64,000 nucleotides of DNA, taken from NCBI GenBank assembly GCA_964611125.1, contig CAZSZO010000002.1, positions 62,001 to 126,000 on the forward strand, given 5' to 3'. The DNA is from JAEUIX01 sp964611125. Lineage in GTDB: Bacteria; Planctomycetota; Phycisphaerae; Phycisphaerales; UBA1924. A program made the translations under genes and the position numbers. This document shows positions 8,216 to 16,452 of the stretch, piece after piece (the first letter of the stretch is position 1; every line of letters starts with the position of its first letter). The notes under the pieces were generated by a model. That model was not told the DNA's origin. It saw only the letters and a list, made by a program, of their open reading frames with translations, and did not search any database.

Positions 8216-10896
8216 ATGTCAACCATCGTCGGCCCCTCGCCGCCGCCGCGCCCGGTCTGATGGCCCTGGCGCTGCTCTGTTTCGCGCCGGCCGAGTCTGT
8301 CCAGTCTCTGCAGGCCGCCCAGCCGGTCCGGCCCGAACGGCCTGAAACCCGGGCGCCTGGCGGCGCCGCCCAGAGCCCCGCCGGCGTCCCGACGCCGCGC
8401 CCGCCCGATGCGCCGGCCGCGAAGGTCATCACCGCGCGGGCCCTCACCCGCATCGCCTTGGCGGATCTCAAGTTCTCCCGCCAGCCCGGCCCGGACGAGT
8501 ACGCCGTCGCTGCGGCGCTCTTGGACCTCGCCCATCAGCTCGACGGCGGTGATCAGGACATACTCCGCCTGCTGATCGAAGCAGTTTCGCAGGCGGGCGA
8601 CCGCGACCGCGTCGCGGACCTGACCCGTCAACTGCTCAAGCTCGATCCCGCCGACACCGTCGCCCAGCTCGGGCTGATCTCGTCCAACATCGCCCGTCTG
8701 CAGGATGTGGACGCCCGGCTCAAGGCCTATGAGCAGTTCCTGGGCGCCAAGGGCGACGCCCTCGACGCCTCGGTGCGCAGCCGCCTGGCCCTTGATTGCG
8801 CGCTGCTGCTGCGCGAGCGGGGCGATGCCGGCGGGTTCGCCGAGCGGCTCCGCCAGGCCGTGACGCTCGACGCGACCAACCGCGAAGCGGCGGCCCTGCT
8901 GCTGACCTATGTCTCCCAGCGCGGGGACGCTGTCGACCGCCGCTTTGAAGCCCTGCTGCTGCTCCTGGCCGCCGAGCCGCTCGACCCGCAGGCCCATCTT
9001 GAGGTCGCCCGGGAGCTGGCGTCGGTCGGGGCTTCGCGCCAGGCCTTGCGGTTTTACTCAAACCACGAGGAGATCATGAAGGGTTTCGGCGCCCAGCTCT
9101 CTGCTGAAGCCGCCGTTGAGAAGCGCATCGAGCAGTGGCGCCTCGACGGCCCCAGCAAGGTTGTCTCCGAGCTCAGCGAGGGCGTTCTGAAGCCCCGCAA
9201 GGCGCTGGAGCAGCAGATCGCCGCCGCCAAGGCCGAGGGCCGCAAGGAAGACCTCGCCAAGCTTCCCTCGCCCGATGACATCAAGCTTTACCCGGAGATG
9301 GAGGAAGTCTGGTTGCTCGCGGCCAGCGCCGCCGGCGATCAGGCCGGCATGCTCGTGGCCCTGGGCGAGATGCAGGGGACGCAGCTCCTCGTCGAAGCGG
9401 CGGCGCGGAACGCCGCGTCTCCCCCTCCCCCGCCAGCCGCACCCGCCTCCCGCCCGGGCGCGGCGCCCCCCGCGGTCGATGAGGAAGCCGTGAAGGCGGC
9501 GGAGCTTGAGCTCTTCCGCACCCGCCTGGCCCTGGCCTGGTCGCGCCTGCTGGTGGGCATGCAGGTCGAGCAGGCAGAGCGGACGATCCAGGAATTGCGG
9601 GCCGATCCGCGGCTGGCCCCGGGCGTGCGCGACCGCCTTGAGTCGTGGCTGGCCCTGCGCAAGGGCGAACTGGCCTCCGCGGGGACCGGGCTGGAAGCGC
9701 ACGCTGCAACCGATCCTCTCGCGCGCCTCGGGCTGGGCGTGCTCGCTGAGCAGCGGGGCGATCGCGCCGCCGCCGCCGAGAGCTACATCGCCGTCGCCCG
9801 AGCCCTCTCGGGCTCCACCGTCGGGGCCTGGGCCTACACCCGCGCGGCGGTCGTGCTCGAGCGCGCCCCGGCCCCCTCGCCGGAGGCCGCCACCCTCGCC
9901 GCGATGGCCGATGGCGTGCCTCGCCTCATCGACGACATGTGCCGCAGCCCGCGCTTCCAGGCCGCCTCGGCCGGTGGAACGCCCGAGGCCCTGATCGGCG
10001 CCCGCGCCTATGAGGCCCTCCTCTGCTCGCTGGGGATCGATCGCGCCGGTCCATTCGAGAAGGCCCGCATCAACATCACGCTGCGCAACCTCGCCCCGAT
10101 CCCCCTGGGCGTCGGCCCCGACCGCGCCATCAACTCCCGTTTTCTGCTGAGCCCGACGATCGAGATCGGCCCGCGGCGCGTGGGCTCGACCTCGCCGGAG
10201 ATCATCAGCCTGGAGCGCCGCCTCCGCCTGATGCCCCGGGAGGACATCACCGTCAGCGTCTGGGCCGAGCCGGGCTACAACGGCCTGCTGCAGGAGATGT
10301 CCGCCGGCGAGACCTCGCGCAGCCGCTGGCGCGTCATGCAGGGCTTCCGCATGAACGACAAGGGTCAGACCGAAGCCGGCCCCTACGGACTGGCGACCGA
10401 GACCGGCCTGTTCGTCAGGCTCGCCTTTCCACGCACCGAGGACTCCCCGGTCGAGCTCGCCGGGGCCTTGGCCGATGTCGGCGACGAGCAGCTCCCCCAA
10501 CTGCTCGGCGTGATCCGCTGGCGGCTCTTCCGTGACGAGGGTGAAGTCGACCGACTGCGTCCTGAGGACAAGCAGCGGCTCGCCGCAGCCCTGCGCGACC
10601 GATACCTCGCTTCGCGCCCGGAGGGCCGGCTGCTCATCCTGGCGATGATGCCCCCCGCCCAGTTCATCCAGGCCCTCCTGTCCTTCGACGCTGCGATCAT
10701 CGACGCCGCCGAGACCGATCCGCGCGTCACGCTGGTCAAGACCATCACCCGGTCGGCCGACAAGGACAGCCCCCTGCTGGCCGGGGCATCGTCCTCTTCG
10801 AACGCGTCCGTGCGGGCCGCCGGCGAGGCCATGCGCCGCCGCCTGGAATCCAATCCCCGGACCTACTCGCGCTTCTCGCTTGTGAACCAGCCGTGA
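8212..10896 (+). CDS. Secreted TPR-like protein, function unknown
   Basis: This 894-residue protein is not assigned to a named family. It has a signal peptide (about 12-30, ending ALLCFAPAES) and a Pro/Ala-rich linker to about residue 75. Then come alanine- and leucine-rich paired helices that look like tetratricopeptide repeats to about 390. A low-complexity proline segment (about 402-422) precedes further helical repeats. The last 230 residues look different, with beta-rich patches such as NITLRNLAPIPLGV, and may be a separate domain. The GTG start at 8212 overlaps the preceding stop, and its own stop overlaps the next start as GTGA. The signal peptide predicts a periplasmic or surface location. 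Confidence 0.75.
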   Translation: MNVNHRRPLAAAAPGLMALALLCFAPAESVQSLQAAQPVRPERPETRAPGGAAQSPAGVPTPRPPDAPAAKVITARALTRIALADLKFSRQPGPDEYAVAAALLDLAHQLDGGDQDILRLLIEAVSQAGDRDRVADLTRQLLKLDPADTVAQLGLISSNIARLQDVDARLKAYEQFLGAKGDALDASVRSRLALDCALLLRERGDAGGFAERLRQAVTLDATNREAAALLLTYVSQRGDAVDRRFEALLLLLAAEPLDPQAHLEVARELASVGASRQALRFYSNHEEIMKGFGAQLSAEAAVEKRIEQWRLDGPSKVVSELSEGVLKPRKALEQQIAAAKAEGRKEDLAKLPSPDDIKLYPEMEEVWLLAASAAGDQAGMLVALGEMQGTQLLVEAAARNAASPPPPPAAPASRPGAAPPAVDEEAVKAAELELFRTRLALAWSRLLVGMQVEQAERTIQELRADPRLAPGVRDRLESWLALRKGELASAGTGLEAHAATDPLARLGLGVLAEQRGDRAAAAESYIAVARALSGSTVGAWAYTRAAVVLERAPAPSPEAATLAAMADGVPRLIDDMCRSPRFQAASAGGTPEALIGARAYEALLCSLGIDRAGPFEKARINITLRNLAPIPLGVGPDRAINSRFLLSPTIEIGPRRVGSTSPEIISLERRLRLMPREDITVSVWAEPGYNGLLQEMSAGETSRSRWRVMQGFRMNDKGQTEAGPYGLATETGLFVRLAFPRTEDSPVELAGALADVGDEQLPQLLGVIRWRLFRDEGEVDRLRPEDKQRLAAALRDRYLASRPEGRLLILAMMPPAQFIQALLSFDAAIIDAAETDPRVTLVKTITRSADKDSPLLAGASSSSNASVRAAGEAMRRRLESNPRTYSRFSLVNQP

Positions 10897-11867
10897 ACCC
10901 TGCATCACCGCCGGCCCAAGGGCTCCGGATGCTCCGCCACCCGGCAGCCCGCGCGGCGTTCTCGATCGCGGGCTTCGCGCTGCTGGCCCTGGCGGTCTGG
11001 TCGGTCGCCCGCGAACACCAGGCGACGGCCGACGCCTGGGCCGCCGCCCGCGCCGCCTCACCCTGGCTGGTTGCGGCCCTCCTGGTGGCCCCGCTGCTGA
11101 GCTGGGTCCTTACCGGGGTCATGTTCCATGTGCTTACCGCCCGGTTCGGCGCCGTGAGCCGCGGGGAGATGCTCGCCCTGATCGGCGCCACCTGGCTGCT
11201 GAATTACGCCCCGATGCGGCCCGGCCTGGTCGGGCGCGTCGCCTACCTCAAGGCGGTCCGCGGCATCAGCATTCGCAGCTCTATTCGAGTCGGTGTCGAG
11301 GGCGCGGCGTGCACCCTCACCAGCGCGCTGGTGGTCGCTGGCGTCGCGCTCGCCGCCCGGCTTGCCGGCCTTGCTGGACCCGGCCAACTGGCCGTGCTCG
11401 CGGGGCTCGGTCTGGTCGCCGCCGCCCTCTTCGCACTTGGGGTGGTCACCATGCCGCGGCTGGCATCGGTCCGCGGGCGGGGCGCCGCCGCCCTCACCGC
11501 CGCGTTTGCCCTGCGGCTGGTCGACATGCTGCTGCTCGCCGCCCGGCTGTGGGGCGCCCACCACCTGATTGGCAAGGCGATCGAGCCCGCCGCCGCGGCC
11601 TGGCTCGCCGGACCCGCCCAGATCGCCGGCCTGCTCCCCGTGCAAGTCGGCGTGCAGGAGTGGGCCATCGGGCTGTTTTCGAGCGCCCTGGCCACGGGCG
11701 TCGCCGCCGCGATCGTGAACCGGGCCGCCGACCTGGCCGTATGTGTTCCTGTGGGGTCCTGCTCGCTCCTGTGGCTCTGGCGAACCGGCTGGCGGGGGCG
11801 GGGGGGCCAGCCTTCGGATAGCACGCCGAGCACGGCTGGCGGTCGGGTTCCCCGCGGGCCCGCCTAG
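10893..11867 (+). CDS. YbhN/LPG-synthase-TM-type integral membrane protein
   Basis: This 324-residue protein is mostly hydrophobic, with about eight membrane spans and short loops. The segment around residues 88-120 (LIGATWLLNYAPMRPGLVGRVAYL) resembles the conserved patch of the lysylphosphatidylglycerol synthase transmembrane / UPF0104 (YbhN) family, thought to move or modify lipids. A second family-like patch is the PVQVGVQEWAIGLF stretch near 251. No soluble catalytic domain such as the MprF synthase domain is attached, so the substrate is unknown. The GTG start overlaps the preceding stop. The last 25 residues are Gly/Arg/Pro-rich and probably cytoplasmic and disordered. It is the last gene of the rho run. 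Confidence 0.65.
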   Translation: MNPASPPAQGLRMLRHPAARAAFSIAGFALLALAVWSVAREHQATADAWAAARAASPWLVAALLVAPLLSWVLTGVMFHVLTARFGAVSRGEMLALIGATWLLNYAPMRPGLVGRVAYLKAVRGISIRSSIRVGVEGAACTLTSALVVAGVALAARLAGLAGPGQLAVLAGLGLVAAALFALGVVTMPRLASVRGRGAAALTAAFALRLVDMLLLAARLWGAHHLIGKAIEPAAAAWLAGPAQIAGLLPVQVGVQEWAIGLFSSALATGVAAAIVNRAADLAVCVPVGSCSLLWLWRTGWRGRGGQPSDSTPSTAGGRVPRGPA

Positions 11868-12024
11868 GGCTGCTGGCCGCTTGAGGTTGGTGGGCCCGAA
11901 TGAAGTTATTGGGCTCGTTCCGGCCGTCGGGGGCCCGATCGGCTCGACTCGCTTTGCGGACGGGCCGATGCAACCTGTTCCCGGGACGCCGCGCATCTCT
12001 TCCAGGAGGAGAAAGGAGGAGGCC

Positions 12025-13134
12025 ATGGTCAACAAGATCGAACAGGACCACAGCCGCTTCCGGCAGATCGTCAAGGGCAAGATCCGCAAGGATCTCCGCC
12101 GCTTCATCGCCCGCGGCGAGTTTATCGGCAAGGAGGGGAAGAAGTTCGTCTCCATCCCCGTGCACGATATCGACATCCCCACGTTCCGCTACGGCGACAA
12201 TGACGGCGGCGTCGGCATGGGCGAGGGCGGCGAGGGCGAGGCCGTCGGCAAGGGCAAGGGCGGCGAACAGGAAGGCAAGCACATCCTCGAGGTCAGCGTG
12301 GGGCTCGACGAGCTCGCCGACATCCTCGCCGAGGATCTGAAGCTCCCGCGCATCCAGCCCCGGGGCGAGAGCAAGCTCACGACCATCAAGGACAAGTACA
12401 CGGGCGTGCGCCCCGTGGGGCCCGCGTCGCTCCGCCACTTCAAGCGGACGTATCGCGAGGCCCTGAAGCGCCAGTTGACGATGGGCGCCTATGACCCAGA
12501 GAACCCCGTCATCATCCCGATCAAGGACGATCTCCGCTTCCGCACCTGGAACGAGGTCAAGAAGCCCCAGAGCAACGCCCTGATCGTCTACATGATGGAT
12601 GTCTCCGGCTCGATGGGCGACGAGCAGAAGGAGCTTGTCCGTCTGCAGGCCTTCTGGATCGACACATGGCTCCGTCGGAACTACGAGGGGATCGAGAGCC
12701 GCTACATCGTGCACGATGTCTCCGCCCAGGAGGTCGATCGCTCGACGTTCTTCTCCATCCGCGAGGACGGCGGCACACGCATCTCATCGGCCCTGCAGTG
12801 CTGCAAGACGCTGCTCGATGAGCACTACGACCCCTCCGACTGGAACATCTACGTGTTCCACTTCTCTGACGGCGACAACTCCTCCGACACCGACAACCGC
12901 CTGTGCGTTCAGTTGCTCGAGAAGAACCTGCTCCCGCTGGTCAACATGTTCGGCTACGTGCAGGTGAAGTCGGCCTACGGCAGCGGACACTTCCTCAGCG
13001 TGCTCCGCGAGGCCTTCCCCGAGAAGGCCCAGCCCGCCGCCGGCTCTCTCGCCGAGCGCGTGGTCACCAGCCGCGTGAACGAGCGCGAGGACATCTACGA
13101 GAGCCTGCGCCAGCTTTTCAAGGCTGGCCGCTAA
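12025..13134 (+). CDS. DUF444 (YeaH/YhbH, UPF0229) protein
   Basis: YeaH-type proteins are linked to the PrkA serine kinase and SpoVR in stress and sporulation responses; their biochemical role is unclear. The 369-residue product has the family N-terminus DHSRFRQIVKGKI (about 8-20) and a Gly/Glu/Lys-rich low-complexity loop (about 62-85). A von Willebrand A-like domain follows, with a MIDAS-type DVSGSMG (about 192-198). Later come FHFSDGDNSSDTDN (about 279-292) and the terminal ESLRQLFK. The ATG at 12025 follows a very strong Shine-Dalgarno (AAGGAGG). In many genomes this gene sits between prkA and spoVR; here neither neighbour is present. A palindrome overlaps the stop. Confidence 0.9.
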   Translation: MVNKIEQDHSRFRQIVKGKIRKDLRRFIARGEFIGKEGKKFVSIPVHDIDIPTFRYGDNDGGVGMGEGGEGEAVGKGKGGEQEGKHILEVSVGLDELADILAEDLKLPRIQPRGESKLTTIKDKYTGVRPVGPASLRHFKRTYREALKRQLTMGAYDPENPVIIPIKDDLRFRTWNEVKKPQSNALIVYMMDVSGSMGDEQKELVRLQAFWIDTWLRRNYEGIESRYIVHDVSAQEVDRSTFFSIREDGGTRISSALQCCKTLLDEHYDPSDWNIYVFHFSDGDNSSDTDNRLCVQLLEKNLLPLVNMFGYVQVKSAYGSGHFLSVLREAFPEKAQPAAGSLAERVVTSRVNEREDIYESLRQLFKAGR

Positions 13135-13150
13135 AGCCCTGCAGGGCTTT
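13133..13150. terminator. Palindrome at the DUF444 stop
   Basis: AAAGCCC and GGGCTTT flank TGCA, a perfect 7-bp inverted repeat starting inside the TAA stop. Symmetric A and T flanks could give weak termination in either direction. There is no longer U-tract. Confidence 0.4.
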
Positions 13151-13281
13151 GCGCCGAGAGCGCGTCACGAAACCCTCATCGACTCTCCACGAACCCTTAA
13201 CGGGCGGGCGGCGTGCGCAGATCCCGCGCCTCGATAGGCTCTACCCCTTCCGATTCCGCACCATCAACAGGGAGAGCTCTC

Positions 13282-14505
13282 ATGTCGCGCCTGCGCTTCG
13301 CCATCACCGCCTCTGTCCTTCTCGCCGGATCTGCTTCGTCGCTCCTCGCCATCGATGTCCCGGGCCTCCGGTACGTTGATCGCTACACCCTGCCTTACAC
13401 GCCCGGGCTCAACGGCACGGCGTTCAGCGGCACCCTCTTCGGCGGGATCAGCGGCCTTGACTACGACGCCCAGACCAACTCCTACTACGCCATCAGCGAT
13501 GACCGCTCGCAGAACGCCCCCGTCGGCGGTAACAACGCCGCCCGGTTCTACAACATCTCGATCGCCGTCGGCGCGTCAGGCTTTACGGGCCCGAACCCCG
13601 TCACGATCAACAGCGTGACGCAGTTCCTCCGCCCCGATGGCACGACCTTCCCCACGCTCAACGTTGATCCCGAGTCGATCCGCGTCCGCCGCAGCGGGTC
13701 GGATGTCTCCCTCTTCTGGACCAGCGAGGGCGCCGCGACGGCCACCTCCAACCCCCCGCTCCAGAACCCCTTCGTCCGCGAGGCGACCACCTCCGGCGGG
13801 TACATCCGCGAGTTCACCAATCCCGCCAAGCTCAATCCTGACGCCGTCGGCGCCGGCCAGACCCGCGGCGTCCGCAACAACCTCGGCTACGAGGGCTTCA
13901 CCTTCTCCACCGACGGCACGCGGGCCTACGGCGCCATTGAGAGCTCGCTCTTCCAGGATGGCCCCCGCTCAACGGCCTCGGCGGGCAGCAACAACCGCAT
14001 CGTCGAGTTCAACGTCGCCACCGGCGCCGCTGGCCGTGAGTTCGTCTACCGCACTGACCCCATCCAGGCCCTCAACCCTGTCAACGCCAACGACAACGGC
14101 GTCAGCGAGATCCTCGCGATCGACGAGGGCGTGTTCCTGGTGGTTGAGCGGTCGTTCTCGCTCAATGAGGGCAACAGCATCCGCGTCTACAAGGTCGATG
14201 TCAACGGCGCCACCGACGTCAGCGGCTTCGACACGCTCATCGGTCAGAGCTACACCGCCGCGACCCGCCAGCTGCTGCTCACCCTCCCCCAGCCCGCGCT
14301 GGGCGGCTCGTTCAACCCCGACAACGTCGAGGCGCTCACGCTCGGCCCCGTGCTGCCCAACGGCGACCAGTCGTTCATCCTCGCCGTGGACAACAACTTC
14401 AGCGCCGTGCAGACGACGCAGTTCATCCTGATCGCGGTGCCGGGGCCCTCAGCGGCCGGGCTGCTGGGTTTGGTCGGCCTGGCGGGCCTCCGCCGCCGGC
14501 GGTGA
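13282..14505 (+). CDS. Esterase-like phytase-type exported protein with PEP-CTERM tail
   Basis: The 407-residue product has a signal peptide (1-22, ending SSLLA). Its body resembles the esterase-like/phytase-like beta-propeller family (PF13449), with markers FGGISGLDYD (about 53-62), YYAISDDRS (67-75), NVDPESIRV (about 129-137), NNLGYEGFTFSTDGTRAYGAIE (about 197-218) and DNVEALTLG near residue 352. Enzymatic activity is only suggested by the family. The C-terminus reads VPGPS, a hydrophobic stretch, then RRRR. This is a PEP-CTERM sorting signal in which the usual PEP is PGP, so the protein is probably processed by an exosortase and surface-anchored. GGGAGAG precedes the ATG. A Rho-independent terminator follows. 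Confidence 0.8.
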   Translation: MSRLRFAITASVLLAGSASSLLAIDVPGLRYVDRYTLPYTPGLNGTAFSGTLFGGISGLDYDAQTNSYYAISDDRSQNAPVGGNNAARFYNISIAVGASGFTGPNPVTINSVTQFLRPDGTTFPTLNVDPESIRVRRSGSDVSLFWTSEGAATATSNPPLQNPFVREATTSGGYIREFTNPAKLNPDAVGAGQTRGVRNNLGYEGFTFSTDGTRAYGAIESSLFQDGPRSTASAGSNNRIVEFNVATGAAGREFVYRTDPIQALNPVNANDNGVSEILAIDEGVFLVVERSFSLNEGNSIRVYKVDVNGATDVSGFDTLIGQSYTAATRQLLLTLPQPALGGSFNPDNVEALTLGPVLPNGDQSFILAVDNNFSAVQTTQFILIAVPGPSAAGLLGLVGLAGLRRRR

Positions 14506-14541
14506 GGAATGCGTGCGGCTGAATGACGTGGATGACCCCGG

Positions 14542-14571
14542 ACCCCGGCTGCTTGGCGGCCGGGGTTTTTT
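14542..14571 (+). terminator. Intrinsic terminator after the PEP-CTERM gene
   Basis: ACCCCGGC at 14542-14549 pairs with GCCGGGGT at 14559-14566 around a 9-base loop. The arm runs straight into six T residues. It ends the plus-strand unit and lies between convergent genes. Confidence 0.8.
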
Positions 14572-14582
14572 GTTGGGTTAAC

Positions 14583-14618
14583 GGGGGCGTGCAGGGCGGG
14601 GCTGGGTGATAGTGGGGG
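14583..14618 (-). other. C-rich tract downstream of the TIR-SUMF1 gene
   Basis: On plus there are five runs of three to five G within 36 bases. The transcript of the minus-strand TIR-SUMF1 gene, whose stop is at 14635, is therefore C-rich just after its coding end. It could be a Rho-loading site or fold as a G-quadruplex on the other strand. Confidence 0.4.
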
Positions 14619-14634
14619 AGAAGCCGCGTGACCG

Positions 14635-16416
14635 CTACCGCATCTCGCGCACGACGCGGAAGCCGGCGATGGGGTACGCCCGGTCTTCGCGGCCTTTGGA
14701 TCGGAACGCCGAGCGGAGGAGTTCCATGGTCGAGACGAAGCTCCCGCCGCGCCGGACGCGGAACTCGCCTTGCGGGGGTCCTTTGGGGTCGGCCCCGCCT
14801 TCGTAGGTGGGGGCGTAGTAGTCGGTGCACCACTCCCACACGTTGCCGTGCATGTCGTACAGCCCCCAGGCGTTGGGCTCGAACGATCTAACTGGTGTGG
14901 AGGCGTTGCGGGACGTGCCTTGCACGTTGCGGAAGTTCGGCGCTTGGCCGTTGTAGTTGGCGTCGTCGGTGGATATGTACGCGCCGGTGACAAAGGGCGA
15001 GGTTGTCCCCGCGCGGCAGGCAAACTCCCACTCGGCCTCGCTTGGGAGACGATAGCGCACGCCTTCCTTGGCCGAGAGCCACTCGCAGAAGGCCACCGCG
15101 TCGCGCCAGCTCACGCACACGACCGGGTGAGTGTCGTTCTGGTTGAACCCGGGGGCCTGCCAAGTGAGCCCCGGCTGCTTGATGTTGTCGACCCCGTCCT
15201 TACTCACCCAGGCGACGCCTTCGACCTCGGCGGTGGTCTTGTGCTTGCGGGCCGCGACGAACTGGGCGAACTGCCCGCGGGTGACTTCGGTCGCCGACAT
15301 CCAGAAGTCCTTGGTGAGCGTAACGCGGACCTGGCGCTCGTCCTTGACGACGGTCCACTCACGCTCGGGACTCCCCATCGTGAAGCCGCCGCTGCTGATG
15401 TAGACCATGGGCATGCCCAGCGAGTTGGCCTCGGTCTGCCCCAGCTTGAGCGGCGGGGGAGCGGGCTTGACGGGCGCGGGCGCAGGCTTGACGATCGGCG
15501 CGGGCGTCCCGGCCCCATTACCCGCTGCGGCGGGCGGGTCGGTCCGCGGCGCGGAGCCGAGGGGTGCAGAGGGCTTGTCCACCGGGCTCGCCGGGCCGGC
15601 GTTTCTCGATGGGGGAGGCCCCGGACGGGCTGATGCAAGGGCATCGAACTCCACGCCCGCCTCGACGACCGCTTCATACTGGGCTAGGGCCTGCCGCGTC
15701 ATGCGGCGCTCGTGGAAGGCCTCGGCCTTGTTCCACGCGAGGTCGGCGCGATCAAGGATTCGCTGGTTCTCGGAAGTCCGCGCCACGGCGGCGAGGCGCT
15801 GGTGCAGGCCCCTGGCCTCCATCTGCATCTCGATGTACCGCTCGACCTCGGCGTCACGGGATGGCTGAAACCATCCGCGCTGCACGCTCATCCACCCCAG
15901 CGCCGCCACGGCGATCAACGTCACCGCGACCACGGCCAGAAGCCCCTTTCCCCGGCCCGCCGCGATCGGGCGTGCCGCCGTCGTAGCCGCCACGGGCGGC
16001 TCCCCGCCCCCGGCGGCCGCGCCGTGATGCCGACGCACGGCGTTGATCAGGCGCTCGATGTGCGGCTCGATCGGGGGGCGGCTGGCGTCGAGCCACTGCT
16101 CGAGACCCACAAAGAAGCTGATCCGCTGGCTCGGCTGCACATCCTCGAGCCGCACTGGGATTACGGTCTTGGACATTGAAGCGGCCTTCTCGAGCTCGCG
16201 GATGACCCACGTCGACCCGTTGGAATGCCCGGAGAAGATGAGCACGAGCACCCGGCACTCGTCAAGTCCGCGCATGATCGCGTCGGGCCACTGCTCCCCT
16301 TCGAGGATGTCGCGCGGGGCCATCCAGCAAGGGAGACCTTCGCTCTCGAGGCGGGCGCAGATCCGCTCCGCAGTCGCGTGATCCTCGGTCGCGTGGCTGA
16401 TGAAGGTCTTCTTCAT
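14635..16416 (-). CDS. TIR domain - membrane segment - SUMF1/FGE-like domain protein
   Basis: This 593-residue protein joins a cytoplasmic TIR domain to a probable periplasmic SUMF1-like domain. TIR (about 1-130) shows TFISHATEDHA, WMAPRDI, LVLIFSGHSNGSTW and VIRELEKA. Glu74 in the last motif sits where NADase TIRs have the catalytic Glu. Residues 158-178 form one membrane segment with basic residues on the N-terminal side, so TIR should face the cytoplasm. Then a helical stretch (185-255), a Pro/Ala linker, and a SUMF1-type domain (about 326-593) with GGFTMGS, RLPSEAEWEFACRAGT, LYDMHGNVWEW and RRGGSF. The C-terminus reads IAGFRVV where true formylglycine-generating enzymes have GFRC, so it is more likely a ligand-binding lectin-like fold. 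No effector gene is adjacent. Confidence 0.9.
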   Translation of the reverse strand: MKKTFISHATEDHATAERICARLESEGLPCWMAPRDILEGEQWPDAIMRGLDECRVLVLIFSGHSNGSTWVIRELEKAASMSKTVIPVRLEDVQPSQRISFFVGLEQWLDASRPPIEPHIERLINAVRRHHGAAAGGGEPPVAATTAARPIAAGRGKGLLAVVAVTLIAVAALGWMSVQRGWFQPSRDAEVERYIEMQMEARGLHQRLAAVARTSENQRILDRADLAWNKAEAFHERRMTRQALAQYEAVVEAGVEFDALASARPGPPPSRNAGPASPVDKPSAPLGSAPRTDPPAAAGNGAGTPAPIVKPAPAPVKPAPPPLKLGQTEANSLGMPMVYISSGGFTMGSPEREWTVVKDERQVRVTLTKDFWMSATEVTRGQFAQFVAARKHKTTAEVEGVAWVSKDGVDNIKQPGLTWQAPGFNQNDTHPVVCVSWRDAVAFCEWLSAKEGVRYRLPSEAEWEFACRAGTTSPFVTGAYISTDDANYNGQAPNFRNVQGTSRNASTPVRSFEPNAWGLYDMHGNVWEWCTDYYAPTYEGGADPKGPPQGEFRVRRGGSFVSTMELLRSAFRSKGREDRAYPIAGFRVVREMR

Positions 16417-16452
16417 ATCGAAGCCTGCTCCGCGGGGCTCGCCGCGGCCGGT

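Noticed and set aside
14635..16416. Calling the SUMF1-like domain an active formylglycine-generating enzyme
   Set aside because: The C-terminal GFRC motif that carries a catalytic Cys is GFRVV here, and the second expected Cys is also missing.
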